The notes under the pieces were generated by a model. That model was not told where the DNA came from. It did no database searches and saw only the letters and a list, made by a program, of their open reading frames with translations. From assembly GCA_036937835.1 (NCBI GenBank), contig CM072880.1, forward strand, positions 19,922,001 to 19,986,000: a DNA stretch of 64,000 bases, given 5' to 3'. The stretch comes from Pampus argenteus. Lineage: Eukaryota > Chordata > Actinopteri > Scombriformes > Stromateidae. Both the position numbers and the translations under genes were made by a program. Shown here piece after piece: positions 1 through 11,603 of this stretch; positions within the stretch are counted from its first letter, which is position 1; each line of letters opens with the position of its first letter.

Positions 1-1500
1 GGAGACACTGCATCCTCACCCATAATGTGTCTTCCTTTCATCTGTGTTCATGTTGTCAGTGGCACTAATGATTGTCACTCACTATACATGTACAATACGT
101 GACCATGTGATGAAGTATTCTGCTTCATTCTTCAGAATCACATCACACCTGTCTACACTGCGGAGTGTGTGTTTTCTCTTTTCACACCTCCCTCTGTCAT
201 CCCCCCTCAGGACTGACTGGCTGAATTGTCGCGAACACAATTCATACAAAGTCTGCTTTGAATTTCAATAATCAACACTGGGATATATTCGACCATGAAC
301 CATATGGTTACAGAGCTGCTGCTATAAAAATGCAGCACTCAGTTCTCATTGTGTCTACAAAGGGACCAAACCAAAATATTAAAGTGTTTGTGTATCCCAG
401 TGTTGGTTGAACATTCAGTGACAGTGAAGCCAATAAGCTTGCTGTGGTGTCTCTTTATGTGGCTGAACCTCTAAAAGTCATTTTGGTACAGATCAATACA
501 CACAGAAATACTGGTGCCTGTGTTGATGATCCTCATTGATCCTCATCTCTGTGATTTAGGACTTATTTGATGTGGCCAGCCACAACAGACAACCTATTAA
601 CTGTCCTCCAGCCAGTTTCTCTGTCATCCCCCAAACAGTATGATGAACGAGCTACCACGTCTCCTGCATCTGTACTTTTACCATCCAAGTCCAGTTCACA
701 TCACAAATTTCCTAGTGCATGAGCTGATGAATATGTTACTGTGTTGTGAAGTGTATATCCACTTTCAATTATGCTACAAGGTAGAAACATTCATCTCAGT
801 GCTGATAACCTTTGAACCCGATCGACTAAATAAGAAACAGAAATTACACCCCTTCTGTGAAGACAATCCACTCCCACCCAAAAACAACAGCCTCTGTCAT
901 TTATTCAACTGCTTAAAACAACAAGTGTTTATGTTCACTGCCAAAGACCTCATGGGGCCACTTTCCTTATAACAGTCAAGGTTAGTTTCTTTTCAAAGCA
1001 TCCAATTTTTCCCTAAACAGAATGGGAGTGACAATGTCGTTGTTTTGACAGGACTTAGGCTGAGGAATTCTTTTGTCACTTTACTGTGTGTTCAAAACAT
1101 GGGGCCATACAGAAAAACACAAACAATTTGAAATTCAAACCTAGAACATATTCCCTCTGGACAGTTCCGTCTGGATTAATGCCCTCTACTGGCCCTGCTG
1201 GACTAATGAGGTGTATTTAACCCCTGACCCTGGCTCTCCATGACACCGCTGCCAATCAGAGATCAATGAGAGGTTGTTCATTACTTCCTAGGGCAAGTGG
1301 CATTTTGTTTCTGACAGTCATCAGGGGTTGTCGTGTGTCACCAGCAGGGCCTTTTTGTGTCTGTAGACAACAAGAGACTACGGCTTTGTCATTAATTCAG
1401 CACCCCGTGCACCCATGGCAGGATACTAGAACATGTGTTTCATATGGTGCATTTGCATGAGATTAATAAAGTTTCCCTCATATAGACCAAACACACACAT
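1..1500. other. Unannotated leader region
   Basis: I see no convincing coding exon, RNA gene or transposon here. Short open frames exist but none shows a recognisable domain or a good pair of splice sites. A pyrimidine tract ending in CAG near 200-210 resembles a splice acceptor, but no coding similarity follows it. The stretch is ordinary AT-leaning intergenic or intronic DNA. Confidence 0.5.
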
Positions 1501-1504
1501 GCAC

Positions 1505-2420
1505 TACTGGTCACACTTTTTTTTACTGAAAATTATTGTTTATTGTGCCATTGCACTCTAAAATGAAAGCATAACACAAATAAGCAATTTGAGTTAAAAA
1601 ATAAATCATGGAATCAATTTATAGAACAAAATTTATTTTAAACTCATCAAAGTCACCACCTTTGGCAGATATAACAGCTGAAGACACTTGTGGCATTGAA
1701 ATCAAATATTCTTCAGAAAGTTCTTCCCAAGTCTGTCGCAGAAGGTCCCATAAATGTGAAGCACTTGTAGCTTGCTTGGCTTTAACTCTTCTGTCCAGTT
1801 CATCCCAAACCAGCTCGATGGGGTTTAAGTCTGGAGACTGTGCTGGCCGTCTTGTTCTTTTTTCCTGAGGTAGTTTTGGCATAGCTTGGATTTGTGTTTT
1901 GGGTCATTATCTTCCTCTATGATGAACCTCTGGCCAACTAGGCTCATACCAGAGGGTATTGCATGGCGCTGCAGAATGCTGTGGTAGCTGTGTTGGTTCA
2001 GGATGCCATTCACTCTGTACAAGTCACCAACCCTGGATCCAGCAAAACAGCCCCAGACCATTACACTGTGGAACCATCCTGACGCCTACTCAACGGCATC
2101 CAAAGATCCTGTGTGATGAACTGAAGATATGAAATTTTGATTCCTCACTCCATATCACCAACATATACCAACAGTCTAATACCTTCGTCCAGTCTTCAGT
2201 AGTCCAATGGTGTTTTGTGGCTCAGGAGAGCCTCTTTGTCTTATTGTGACATCTTACAACGGCTCAGTTGTGGCTTTGGGTCTGCCAGACCGCTTCCTGT
2301 CAGTTTCTTCCAGTTTTGAGTGCCTTTTGACTGTGAAGAAAACTGACACCTTGACTTTCTTTGCACTTTCCCTGTAGAAAAGAAACTACAATACTGTTCA
2401 CCTGATGCTCATGAAAGTCT
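1505..2420 (-). mobile_element. Broken Tc1/mariner-type DNA transposon
   Basis: Reading the minus strand gives a decayed Tc1-like transposase in several frames. A GRPK-type motif, typical of the DNA-binding region, lies near 2,270-2,300. The second catalytic block (DNDPKHKS) is at about 1,900-1,925, and the third (SPDLNPIELVWDEL) at about 1,790-1,840. These are the DDE signatures of cut-and-paste Tc1 transposases. The frame shifts at about 1,850 and earlier, so no full protein is made. The left end near 1,505-1,530 looks like a Tc1 terminus (ACTGGTCACAC followed by a T run). The matching right end is missing, possibly lost when the LINE starting near 2,460 arrived. Confidence 0.8.
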
Positions 2421-2879
2421 GGTACCACAGTGTGTTCCAACACTGCTTTTATGCAGACAGACGGGGTTGTAAGTAAAGTGGAGTTGAGCGCCGGAGTGAG
2501 CGGCCGCTCGTTACAGCAGCTCCGACCTTCTACCTCTTTTAAGTGTTTTTCTAGCGTTTTTAGTGTATTTCTGTTACTCTTTTTTTTACCGCATCGACAC
2601 TTTAAACAAGTGGGCAGCTATGGATGTTCACATTGTGACATTCGTGGTCTGCTCCTTGCTGTTTTCGGCACTTTTTGGTGTGGCCGTGGGAAATACATTG
2701 AACCACGGCTCCCCATTCAACTACGGCTCCATTGTTTATACCCGGGATCAGCTGTTAGGCCAGCGACACACACCCCTTATCTGCGTGGAGCGGCCAGAGA
2801 TCCCCAGAGAGTTACGGAGGAAGAGAAGAGGATGCAGAGCGGGAGTGAAGCGCAGGGAGCAGAAAAGACGTTATAAACC

Positions 2880-3530
2880 ATGTTTACCGTCTATCATCAT
2901 GGTAAGATCTCTCCCCAACAAGATGGAAGAGCTAACGGCGCTGACGCGACTGCAGAGGGAGTACCGGGAATGCAGCCTCATGTGCTTCACGGAGACGTGG
3001 CTGACTGAACTTTCTCCGGACTCGCACGTTAACCTGGAGGGATTCCAGCTCGTCCGGGCGGACCGGAAAGCACTGGAGAGCGGTAAGAAGAAGGGAGGGG
3101 GGATCGCTGTGTTTGTGAACGATAGATGGTGCCACCCGGGACACATCAGGGTAAAGGATCAACTCTGCACCAGAGACCTGGAGCTGTTAGTGGTCAGCAT
3201 GCGGCCATACTACCTCCCGAGGGAGTTTTCACAGGTCATTGCCGTGACTGTGTACACCCCCCCCCCTCGGCGGTCGCTGCTGCAGCTACAGACCAGATCC
3301 ACACTGTCGTCTCGCAGCTCCTAAACCAGCACCCCCAATCTCTCCTCCTCATCTCCGGTGACTTCAATCATGCCTCTCTGTCCTCGGCTCTCCCCACCTT
3401 CACCCAGTACGTGAACTGCCACACCAGAGACAATAAAACGTTGGATTTACTGTATGCAAACATCAAGGATGCATACACCTCATCCCCCCTCCCCCCGCTG
3501 GGTCGCTCTGATCACAACCTGGTCTGAGGA
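2880..3530 (+). pseudogene. LINE endonuclease region, frameshifted
   Basis: This is the apurinic-like endonuclease half of the Rex1/CR1-like LINE. In one frame (to about 3,270) there is the metal-binding CFTETWL motif and a GGGIAVFVN strand. The remaining conserved blocks (LLISGDFNHA, LDLLYANI, GRSDHNLV) continue in another frame from about 3,300 to 3,527. A C-rich run at about 3,258-3,267 sits at the switch and is a plausible slippage site. Upstream, 2,563-2,880 may be a short leader or an ORF1 remnant; I could not assign it. Confidence 0.7.
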
Positions 3531-4042
3531 GGAGACCAGTGCCAGGCTCAGAGACTGCTTCGAGACAACGGACTGGGACGCACTCTGCAGCCCCCACGGC
3601 AGTGACATGGACAGCATGACTGACTGCATCACCGATTATATTAACTTCTGTGTGGAGAACACTGCCCTCCAAGTTGGTACGGTGTTTTCCCAACAACAAA
3701 CCCTGGGTGACCTCCGACGTCTGGAGAGGACTGCAGACCATCGCAGGCCATGGTAAAGGAGTGGGGAGGAACCCAGTAAGCGGGGACAAGGACTGGGCAG
3801 ATGAACTGAATCTGTTCTTCAACAGATTTGATTCTGCCCCCCCTCCCTCTCTCACTCCCCCTGACCCCTATTCACACCTCCCCTGGCGGGCTCCCCCTCT
3901 CCCTGCCCCTCCACTCCTCAGCCTGACACCTTCAACACCCAACCCCCACCCACTCACCAGTTCAACCCCCCCCTGAGACTCTCACAACTTATCACCCCCA
4001 CCCCAGTCATCCTCCTCCCCCCTCTCCATAACAGATGATCAT

Positions 4043-5404
4043 ATGAGGAGTCAACTAAAAAAGATCAAGGCAAGGAAGGCGCCAGGCCCGGATGGCATCA
4101 GCCCCAGGCTACTTAAGGACTGTGCTGACCAGCTCTGTGGTGTCGTCAGGCGCTTATTCAACCTGAGCCTGAGCCTGGAGAAGGTCCCGGCCCTGTGGAA
4201 GACCTCCTGTGTGGTCCCGGTACCAAAGACGCCGCGCCCCAAGGAGCCTAACCATTTCAGGCCTGTTGCCCTGACTTCTCACCTGATGAAGACTATGGAG
4301 AGGATCATCCTACGACACTTGCGACCGCTGGTGGGTGCACAGCTGGACCCCCTGCAGTTTGCCTACCAGCCTGGGATCGGGGTGGAGGACGCAGTGATCT
4401 ACCTGCTGCACAGATCACTGCTCCACCTGGAGGATAGCAGGAGCGCTGTGAGGGTCATGTTTTTTGACTTCTCCAGTGCGTTTAACACCATCCAGCCTTC
4501 ACTGCTCAGAGTGAAGATGGAAAGTGTGGGAGTAGACCACCACCTGGCTGCGTGGACAACAGACTACCTCACCAACAGACCACAGTTTGTGAAGCTCCAG
4601 CATTGTGTGTCTGATGTGGTGCTCTGCAGCACAGGTGCCCCTCAGGGTACGGTGCTCTCCCCCTTCCTCTTCACCCTCTACACTTTGGACTTCACCCACA
4701 ACACCGCCCACTGCCACATCCAGAAGTTCTACGATGATACAGCTGTCGTTGGACGTGTTTCAGAGGGGGACGATCTGGAATACAGGACCATCATCAGGGA
4801 CTTTGTCAGCTGGTGTGAGCTAAACCAGCTTCAGCTCAACACGGGCAAGACGGAGGAGATGATTGTAAACTTCCAGAGGAAAGCATCACACTTCACACCG
4901 GTGAACATCCAGGGATTGGACATAGAGGTGGTTTTCCTGGGTGTCTACCTAAACAATAAACTGGACTGGACTGATAACACCCATGCTCTCTACAAGAAGG
5001 GCCAGAGTCGTCTCCACCTGCTGAGAAGGCTGAGGTCCTTCGGAGTATACAGAGCTCTCCTTAGGACTTTCTATGACTCTGTGGTGGCCCCAGCCATCTT
5101 TTATGCTGTGGTCTGCTGGAGAGGGGGCAGCACAGACAGGGACAGGAGCAGACTCAACAGACTTATTAGAAGAGCGAGCTCTGTCCTGGACTGTCCTCTG
5201 GACTCCACAGAGGAGGTGGGTGAGAGGAGGATGTTAGCTAAGCTGACATCCATCATGGACAACACCTCTCACCCCCTACACGACACTGTGGGGTCTCTGA
5301 GCAGCTCCTTCAGCAGCAGACTGATACACCCACGGTGTAAGAAGGAGAGGTTCCGCAGGTCCTTCATCCCTGCTGCTGTGAGACTTTACAACACCTGCAC
5401 TTAA
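4043..5404 (+). pseudogene. Reverse transcriptase of Rex1/CR1-like LINE
   Basis: A 453-residue open frame covers nearly the whole reverse transcriptase. KAPGPDG is near residue 12, then FRPVALTS, FDFSSAFNTIQ (first catalytic Asp) near residue 143, GAPQGTVLSP, and the palm motif near residue 230. It ends with the C-terminal RLIHPRCKKERFRRSFIPAA region typical of these LINEs. The palm motif reads FYDD instead of the usual FADD/YADD, so the residue before the catalytic Asp pair is changed. The frame is closed to the broken upstream endonuclease, so the element is not autonomous. It stops immediately before the nested insertion. Confidence 0.8.
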
Positions 5405-6032
5405 TAATAATAATAATAATGATAATAATAAATTTTATTTGAAGGCGCCTTTCTGACATTTAAGGTCACCGTACACATAACATTTAAAAACAGCATAAAA
5501 CATTTAAAACACATAAAAACAACATCAATAAAATCAAAATCAATAAAAACATGGAAGGAGAAAATGTGCATGCAGAGATGATGTCATGGTGGATAGGCGG
5601 TTGTGAACAGGTATGTTTTAAGTTGGGATTTGAAGAGGGTGAAAGAGTCCGTGTTTCTGAGTGTGGGTGGTAATGAGTTCCAGAGTTGGGGAGCATAGCG
5701 GCTGAATGCTCTGCTCCCCATGGTGGTGAGGCGGGCGGAGGGAACAGATAGGTGTATGGATGAAGAGGATCTGAGGGCACGGGAGGGTGTTTGAATGTGA
5801 ATGAGATCTGACAGATACGGAGGGGCAAGGTTGTGGATGGCCTTAAATGTAAGTAGTAGAACTTTGAATTGTATGCGCAACTGAACCGGGAGCCAGTGGA
5901 GCTGTTGGAAGACAGGAGTGATGTGGTGGATGGAGGGGGTCCGGGTTATGATGCGGGCAGCTGAATTCTGGACCAGTTGAAGTTTATGGAGGGTTTTTTG
6001 AGGGAGGCCGAAGAGGAGAGAGTTACAGTAAT

Positions 6033-8153
6033 CTAGGCGGGAAGTGAAGATAGTGTGCTGTCCAGGATGACACCCAGGCTCTTAACTTGGGGGGGGGGGG
6101 GGGGGGGGGGTGAAACAGTGGAGTTGTCAATTGTGAATGATAAGCTGTCAGTTTTGGATATGGTGGATTTGGTACCAATGAGGACAACCTCGGTTTTATT
6201 GCTGTTTAGTTTCAGGAAGTTTTGGGTGAACCAGTTTTTTATTTCGGTGATGCAGTCAGTAAGGGAGGTGGGTGGGAGAGAGGAGGAGGGTTTGGTGGTG
6301 AGATAGAGCTGGGTGTCATCGGCATAGCAATGGAAATAGATGTTATATTTGCGGAAGATATTGCCAATGGGAAGGAGGTAAATGATGAAAAGTAGAGGCC
6401 CCAGGACAGAGCCCTGGGGGACACCAGAGGTAACAGGGGAGGGGGTGGATTTGAGGGACTTAATTTGAATGAATTGAGTGCGGCCAGAGAGATATGATGT
6501 GAACCAGGTAAGAGTGGTGTGGGTGATGCCGATGGTGGATAGTCGATGGAGGAGGGTGGTGTGACAGATGGTATCAAAAGCTGCTGACAGGTCGAGGAGG
6601 ATGAGGATGGTGAGGAGTCCAGAATCAGCTGCCATGAGAACGTCATTGGTGATTTTGAGAAGTGCAGTTTCTGTGCTGTGGAGTGGGCGGAAACCAGACT
6701 GGAACTGTTCATACAGGTTATTGCAGGATAGGTGTGAATGGAGTTGGGTGGCGACTGTTTTTTCTAGGATTTTTGAAATGAAAGGTAGATTAGATATGGG
6801 GCGGAAGTTGTTGAAATCGGAGGGGTCGGCACCAGGTTTTTTTAGAATTGGGGTAATGGTAGCTGTTTTGAGGGATGTTGGAACAGTTCCAGTGGTGAGA
6901 GATGAGTGAATGATGGCAGAGATGAGGGGGACCAGGGAAGGGGAGCAGGCTTTTACAAGTTGTGTGGGGAGGGGGTCCAGTTGGCAGGTGGATGGTTTGG
7001 ATTGCTTGATGAGTTCTGCGATCTCAGAAAGGGAGGGGAGATGAAAGGTGGGGAATGGGTGTGTGGGTGGGTGCCAGTCAGTTGAGATGTTGAGGTGAGG
7101 GATTGATCCAAGCTGCTGGTGGATATTTTTGATCTTTTCAGTGAAAAATGACATGATGGAGTTGCAGAAGGTGGTTGTGTAGCAGTGAGAGGGGAGAGAG
7201 TCTTGGGGTTGGGTGATGTTGTTGAGGAGGGAGAAGAGTGTTTTGGAGTTTCCTTGGTTGGCGGTGATTATTCCAGAGTAGTAGTGTGTTTTGGTGCTGG
7301 TGATGGAGTCCTTGTAGAGTGACATGTGGTTGTTGTACATTTCCTTGTGAATAGTGAGACCCGTTTTCCTGTGGAGGCGTTCCAGTTGTCGACCTTTTGC
7401 CTTCATGAGACGGAGAGCAGGGGTGAACCAGGGGGCGGAGACATTGAAAGAAACAGTTCTGGTTTTTAACGGGGCGAGGGTATTAAGGATATTGAGAAGT
7501 CCAGTGTTGTAGTGAGAAATCAGATCATCAGGGGTGGATAGATTTTGGATGTCAGGGAGGCAGGAGGAGTTTATGCAAGCGGTGAGAGTGGCAGGGTTAA
7601 TGTTTTTTATATTCCGGAGTGAGATGAGGCGTGGTTGTTTGGAGATGGAGAGAGTGAGTTTCACTGTAAATGAAATGAGGAAGTGGTCAGTTATGGGGAG
7701 TTCATTGGCTGTGAGATCAGAGGGAGTGACACCAGAGCAGCAGATTAAATCCAGAATATGTCCTTTGGAGTGTGTGGGAAAGGTGATGTGTTGCTGACAG
7801 CCAAAACTTTCTAAACAGGAAGTGAAGTCTTTGGTGAGAGGCAGATTGATATTGTCCATGTGAATATTAAAATCACCCAATATTATTATGTTTGGTGAGA
7901 GGGATGATAAATGAGTGAGAAAGGCAGCAAAGTCATTTAAAAATTCACTGTTCTGTTTGGGGGGCGGTAGACAGTGGCGATTACGGTTGGAACGGGTCCT
8001 GACAGCCCGCACACAGTGGACTCGAACGAGCTGAAGGCAGGTACAGACACCGGTGAGACTAAGAAGGTCCCGCGGTGAATTACCGCGAGACCTCCCCCCG
8101 GCCGGAGGCGCGAGGTTGTGAAATGTAAACAAACCCAGCTGGAGTGGATTCAT
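6033..8153 (-). pseudogene. Endonuclease-reverse transcriptase ORF of nested L2-like LINE
   Basis: A long 706-residue frame holding the second half of the endonuclease (ILGDFNIHMDN, ILDLICCSG, ITDHFLISF) and most of the reverse transcriptase. RT blocks are STCQLDPLPTQLVK, FRPISNLPFISKILEK, LLDLSAAFDTI, SGVPQGSVLGPLLFIIY and an intact YADD box (CYADDTQLYL). The first half of the endonuclease is in another frame upstream. The 20-base G run at 6,091-6,110 is read as a proline run. The C-terminus (LLTFKAIHNLAPPYLSDL, then WNSLPPTLR) continues in a different frame at 5,584-5,880. The protein is therefore broken at both ends. Confidence 0.8.
6091..6110. repeat. Poly-G/C homopolymer
   Basis: An uninterrupted run of about 20 G on the + strand lies inside the nested LINE's coding region. 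It is read as prolines on the minus strand. Its length is probably unstable and hard to sequence exactly. Confidence 0.9.
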
Positions 8154-8363
8154 TGAGCTGGGTGAAGTCGTTGGGCTGTTGCCATGTTTCGGTTAAACAG
8201 AGAAAGTCCAGTTTATTGTCCGTGATGATGTCCTTGATCATGTTGTAGTCTCTTGTACATGTCTGTTTCAACTTTCTGTAAATCTGTAAATATGTACACT
8301 GTGTTTTTTTCCCTCCTTCCGCTTCTGTAACAAGTGAATTTCCCCGTTGTTGGATCAATAAAG

Positions 8364-8417
8364 TATTATCTTATCTTATCTTATCTTATCTTATCTTATC
8401 TTATCTTATCTTATCTT
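8364..8417 (+). repeat. (CTTAT)n LINE tail
   Basis: About ten tandem copies of TTATC follow ATAAAGTA. This is the terminal simple repeat of the Rex1/CR1-like LINE rather than an independent microsatellite. Confidence 0.85.
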
Positions 8418-8429
8418 AAACAGTAGCCT

Positions 8430-9340
8430 GCCCTTTCAGCTGTAGGGAAGTGGCTGTTTCCCACTGAACTGTTTTTCTTGAACATATTAGGTTGAAAGTG
8501 GAAACAGAAAGTTTTTAACTTTCCCTGTTGTCCCTTCTTAGTGTTTCCAAGTGTTATTATTGTTTGACTCGCTATCACAAAGACAAACATATCGCTTTCC
8601 AAAACCACTGTGGAAAGAAGAAATAAGCATGTTCTCTGAAGAGGTCAGGTAAAATTGTCACAATATTATATTGAGAAGAGCGAATGGTTTAACATTTTCT
8701 GTCTGTCGATTTTCACATAAACATGAAGATCATATAATTTCTGCTTTATTCATATCGTAAATTTCTTTCTCAGACAGTTAGCATTTATACGACTGTTTTT
8801 TGTTTTTTTAGAGCTCCTTATCATCTGTGTGAATTTGGCAGTTTGACAGTCAGTCCGTGATCTGTTTCTACTTTAGAGATGTCTGAAGATACTTTGGACT
8901 AAGGCTACAAACAACCCATAATGCAACACTCCATGTACATGTTGGTTTTACTCAGGTTCTGTCTCCATTCAAAAAGAATATCTGCTGTTGTGAACAAACA
9001 ACCTCCACTTTTTCAAATTTAGCCTAATTTGTAAAATATTATCTTATGTTCGGGCCAATTGTGCAATGCTTGACACATGTGAAAGTGAGTTTTACCAAGA
9101 ACCTAAAAGCCAACAGTGTCATTATCTTATAACCCTTACACTGTGCAATCAACAATTGCTTCATAATAAGTTAAAGCAAAAAAATATCCGTTTCCACTTT
9201 AATGTACTCAAGTATAATAAATGACCTGTAGTGTAGAGGTGAAATCAAGGACAGGAACGTTCACAGTGTGTATTAATACAGAATGACAGCAGGAAGTTGA
9301 TCATTCTGGTTCATTACAACTTGGGTCTTATTTTGTAGTT
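8430..9340. other. Unique AT-rich spacer
   Basis: About 0.9 kb with no recognisable exon, RNA gene or transposon. Open frames are short and shared with neither host gene. Confidence 0.5.
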
Positions 9341-9354
9341 TCTTCAGTCAATTC

Positions 9355-9632
9355 TCAGAATCAGAATCCTTGTCATTGTACTAGTACAACAAAAGTTGAG
9401 GGATGCTCCTGCAGTGTCACCAAGAAATAATAATACAAAAGAAACATAGAATACAAAACAGTGCAATTGAAAAAAAATCAGTGCAAAACGTAGTAAACGT
9501 TATCTACAGTACCAATAAAGTGACAGGGTGCTTAAAGATTAAAGGTGCTGGAGGGTAGGATGAGGTAGATTGTTGGTTGTTGGTTATTTTATAAGGGAAT
9601 TCTGTCTGTCTGTCTGTCTGTGTGACTGTGTG

Positions 9633-9675
<43 letters not shown>

Positions 9676-9900
9676 GTCTGTGTGTCTGTCTGTCTGTCTG
9701 TCTGTGTGTGTGTCTGTGTGTGTGTTTAGAGTCCTGATGGCCCACAGGAAGAAGCTGTTAATCAGTCTGCTGGTGCGGGCCTTTATTGACCTGAGGCGTC
9801 CTCTAGGGTAACAGGTCAAACAGGTGGTGCAGGGTGTGAGGGGTCGCCGATGATGGCTTTGGATCTCCTGAGGCAGCAGGATAGGGAGATGTGTCAGTTA
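9355..9900 (-). mobile_element. LINE 3' fragment (Rex1/CR1-like)
   Basis: On the minus strand, residues such as GRLRSIKARTSRLINSFF (about 9,745-9,800) match the conserved C-terminus of Rex1/CR1-type LINE proteins. A 3' UTR follows, ending in repeats of the AGAATC type near 9,355. A long TGTC-type microsatellite has expanded within it. Only the last part of the element remains. Confidence 0.65.
9598..9726. repeat. (TGTC)n microsatellite
   Basis: Imperfect tetranucleotide repeat of TGTC with TG interruptions, inside a LINE 3' fragment. Confidence 0.95.
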
Positions 9901-10004
9901 CAGTAGCACTGAACTCACCAAAGTAAAATATCTGCAAATACAGTGATGCTAGATTGGTCAGGAAACATTAGTCAGAACATGGATGTTTCTGTGCTCTCTC
10001 GTCC

Positions 10005-10530
10005 AGCAGGTTCTTGTGGACTGTGTCTGCTGCTGTGGTCCTGCGTGGCGTCTTCTGCGTGTGTTGTCGCCGTCATCATTGTTACCATATCCCCATTACA
10101 GTTTATAGTTAGTTAATGATTTGCTACTGTGCATCTGTATCTTTACCACTAGTTTCACTGTTACTGTAATAATTCATCATTCATTGTCATTATTCTCATT
10201 TTATCATTGTCATTATTTATCACTATTATTCATCGTGAGTGTACAATATGTGTGTGTTGATTTGTTCTGTACATGTGACATCCATTGCACGTCTGTCCGT
10301 CCTGGGAGAGGGATCCCTCCTCTGTGGCTCTTCCTGAGGTTTCTTCCACCTTTTTCCCTGTTAAAAGGTTTTTTGGTGGGCAAGTTTTTTCCTCACTAAT
10401 CGAGGGTCTAAAAACAGAGGGTGTCACTCCCTGTACAGATTGTAAAGCCCTCTGAGACAAATGTATTTTGTGATTTTGGGCTATATAAATAAAATTAGAT
10501 TTGATTTGATTTGATATGATTTAAACTGTG
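10005..10530 (+). mobile_element. L2-like LINE 3' UTR copy a
   Basis: One of ten copies in this window of the same LINE 3' end. Shared landmarks are GTACATGTGACATC, GGGATCCCTCCTCTG, TGTTAAAAGG, GTGTCACTCCCTGTACAG, a polyadenylation-like AATAAAAT and a terminal (TTTGA)n tail. The ORF-bearing versions of this 3' end (24,785-25,545 and 53,773-54,450) show that it belongs to an L2-like LINE. No coding part is kept here. Confidence 0.75.
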
Positions 10531-10735
10531 TTGTTTGTAAATGAAATCATGTGTAATGATTAAATTACAGGTTCCCTTTGTTTTCTCTACCAAACAAGTA
10601 CTGTTATGCCCCAGTCTAGGGGTGTTTAGGGCATAACATAACCAGGCCTCATCTTCCCCAAGTCCCAAATAGCCACTTACACAAATTAGTGATTAATTAA
10701 ACAAAGATTTATTTACAAGGATAAGACACGGTTCA
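10530..10735. other. Spacer between two facing LINE tails
   Basis: About 205 bp between two L2-like 3' ends that point at each other. It holds a short inverted repeat, GTTATGCCC and GGGCATAAC, around 10,602-10,638. No gene is seen. Confidence 0.6.
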
Positions 10736-11600
10736 AATCAAATCAAATCAAATCAAATTTTATTTATATAGCCCAAAATCACAAAATACATTTGTCTCAG
10801 AGGGCTTTACAATCTGTACAGGGAGTGACACCCTCTGTCCTTAGACCCTCGATTCGAGTGAGGAAAAACTTGCCCACCAAAAAACCTTTTAACAGGAAAA
10901 AAGGTGGAAGAAACCTCAGGAAGAGCCACAAAGGAGGGATCCCTCTCCCAGGACGGACAGACGTGCAATGATGTCACATGTACAGAACAAATCAACACAC
11001 ACATATTGTACACTCCACATATTGTACAATGAATAATAATGAATTACAATTGATGATAAGAATAGGTTACAATGAATGATGAATTATTACAGTAGCAGCA
11101 AATCATTACATAACTATAAACTGTAATGGGGATATGGCAACAATGATGACGGCGACAACACATGCAGTAGACGCCACGCAGGACCACAGTAGCAGACAAA
11201 GTCCACAAGAACCTGCTGGACGAGAGAGCACAGAAACTCCGGGGAAGAAGTTTAATTAGTAACATGATAGATAGATGGATTAGATAGATGGATAGATAAG
11301 GAGAGAGAGAGAATGAGAGAGAGAGAGCGAGAGAGTATGTGAGTCCCCCAGCAGTCTAGTTCTATGGCAGCATAACTAAGGGATGACCTGAGCCAGCCCT
11401 AATTATAAGCTTTATCAAAAAGGAAAGTCTTAAGTCCACTTATAAAGGTGTGTGCCTCCCGAACACAGAGTGGTAGTTTATTCCACAGAAGAGGAGCTTG
11501 ATAGCTGAAAGCTCTGGCTCCCAATCTACTTTTAGACACTATAGGAACCACAAGGAACCCACCATCCTGGTCATAATGGTCATAAAAATCTGACAATTGT
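10735..11600 (-). mobile_element. L2-like LINE 3' copy b with C-terminal coding end
   Basis: Minus-strand copy starting at its (TTTGA)n tail at 10,735. It runs through the shared 3' UTR and a GA-rich stretch (11,262-11,335) into the last LINE coding residues (GARAFSYQAPLLWNKLPLC, about 11,460-11,530). The Gypsy element at 11,604 cuts it off on the 5' side. It forms a convergent, tail-to-tail pair with copy a. Confidence 0.75.
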
Positions 11601-11603
11601 GAC
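11599..11603. repeat. Target-site duplication of Gypsy element, left copy
   Basis: GTGAC directly before the left LTR. An identical GTGAC follows the right LTR at 17,925-17,929. A perfect 5-bp duplication is normal for Ty3/Gypsy integration. Confidence 0.9.

Larger units (their letters stand above)
5405..8250 (-). mobile_element. L2-like LINE nested in the preceding LINE
   Basis: Minus-strand non-LTR element, 5' end near 8,250 and 3' end at about 5,405, finishing in an (AAT)n tail (read as TTATT on this strand). It encodes endonuclease pieces (FLCLTETW at about 8,200; IILGDFNIHMDN and ITDHFLISF at 7,660-7,900), then an L2-type reverse transcriptase and the L2 C-terminus. It lies wholly inside the 3' UTR of the + strand LINE, whose sequence resumes at its far side. 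I could not fix a clean target duplication. It is 5' truncated within or just before the endonuclease. Confidence 0.8.
2461..8417 (+). mobile_element. Rex1/CR1-like LINE, interrupted by a nested L2-like LINE
   Basis: A non-LTR retrotransposon of the jockey/CR1/Rex1 kind. Apurinic-type endonuclease motifs (CFTETWL, later SGDFNHA and GRSDHN) lie at about 2,880-3,530 in two frames. A reverse transcriptase ORF follows at 4,043-5,404. The 3' UTR is split. Its distal part resumes near 8,250 and ends in GGATCAATAAAGTATT followed by a (CTTAT)n tail to 8,417, the expected end of such elements. The minus-strand LINE at 5,405-8,250 therefore landed in this 3' UTR just past the stop codon. Family name is from memory of motif style; L2 is an alternative. 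Confidence 0.75.

Noticed and set aside
640..972. 110-residue ORF as a possible gene
   Set aside because: No ATG context, domain, splice signal or similarity that I can recognise; probably chance.
9589..9819. ORF rich in Asp-Arg-Gln-Thr
   Set aside because: It is a translation of the TGTC microsatellite within a LINE 3' fragment.
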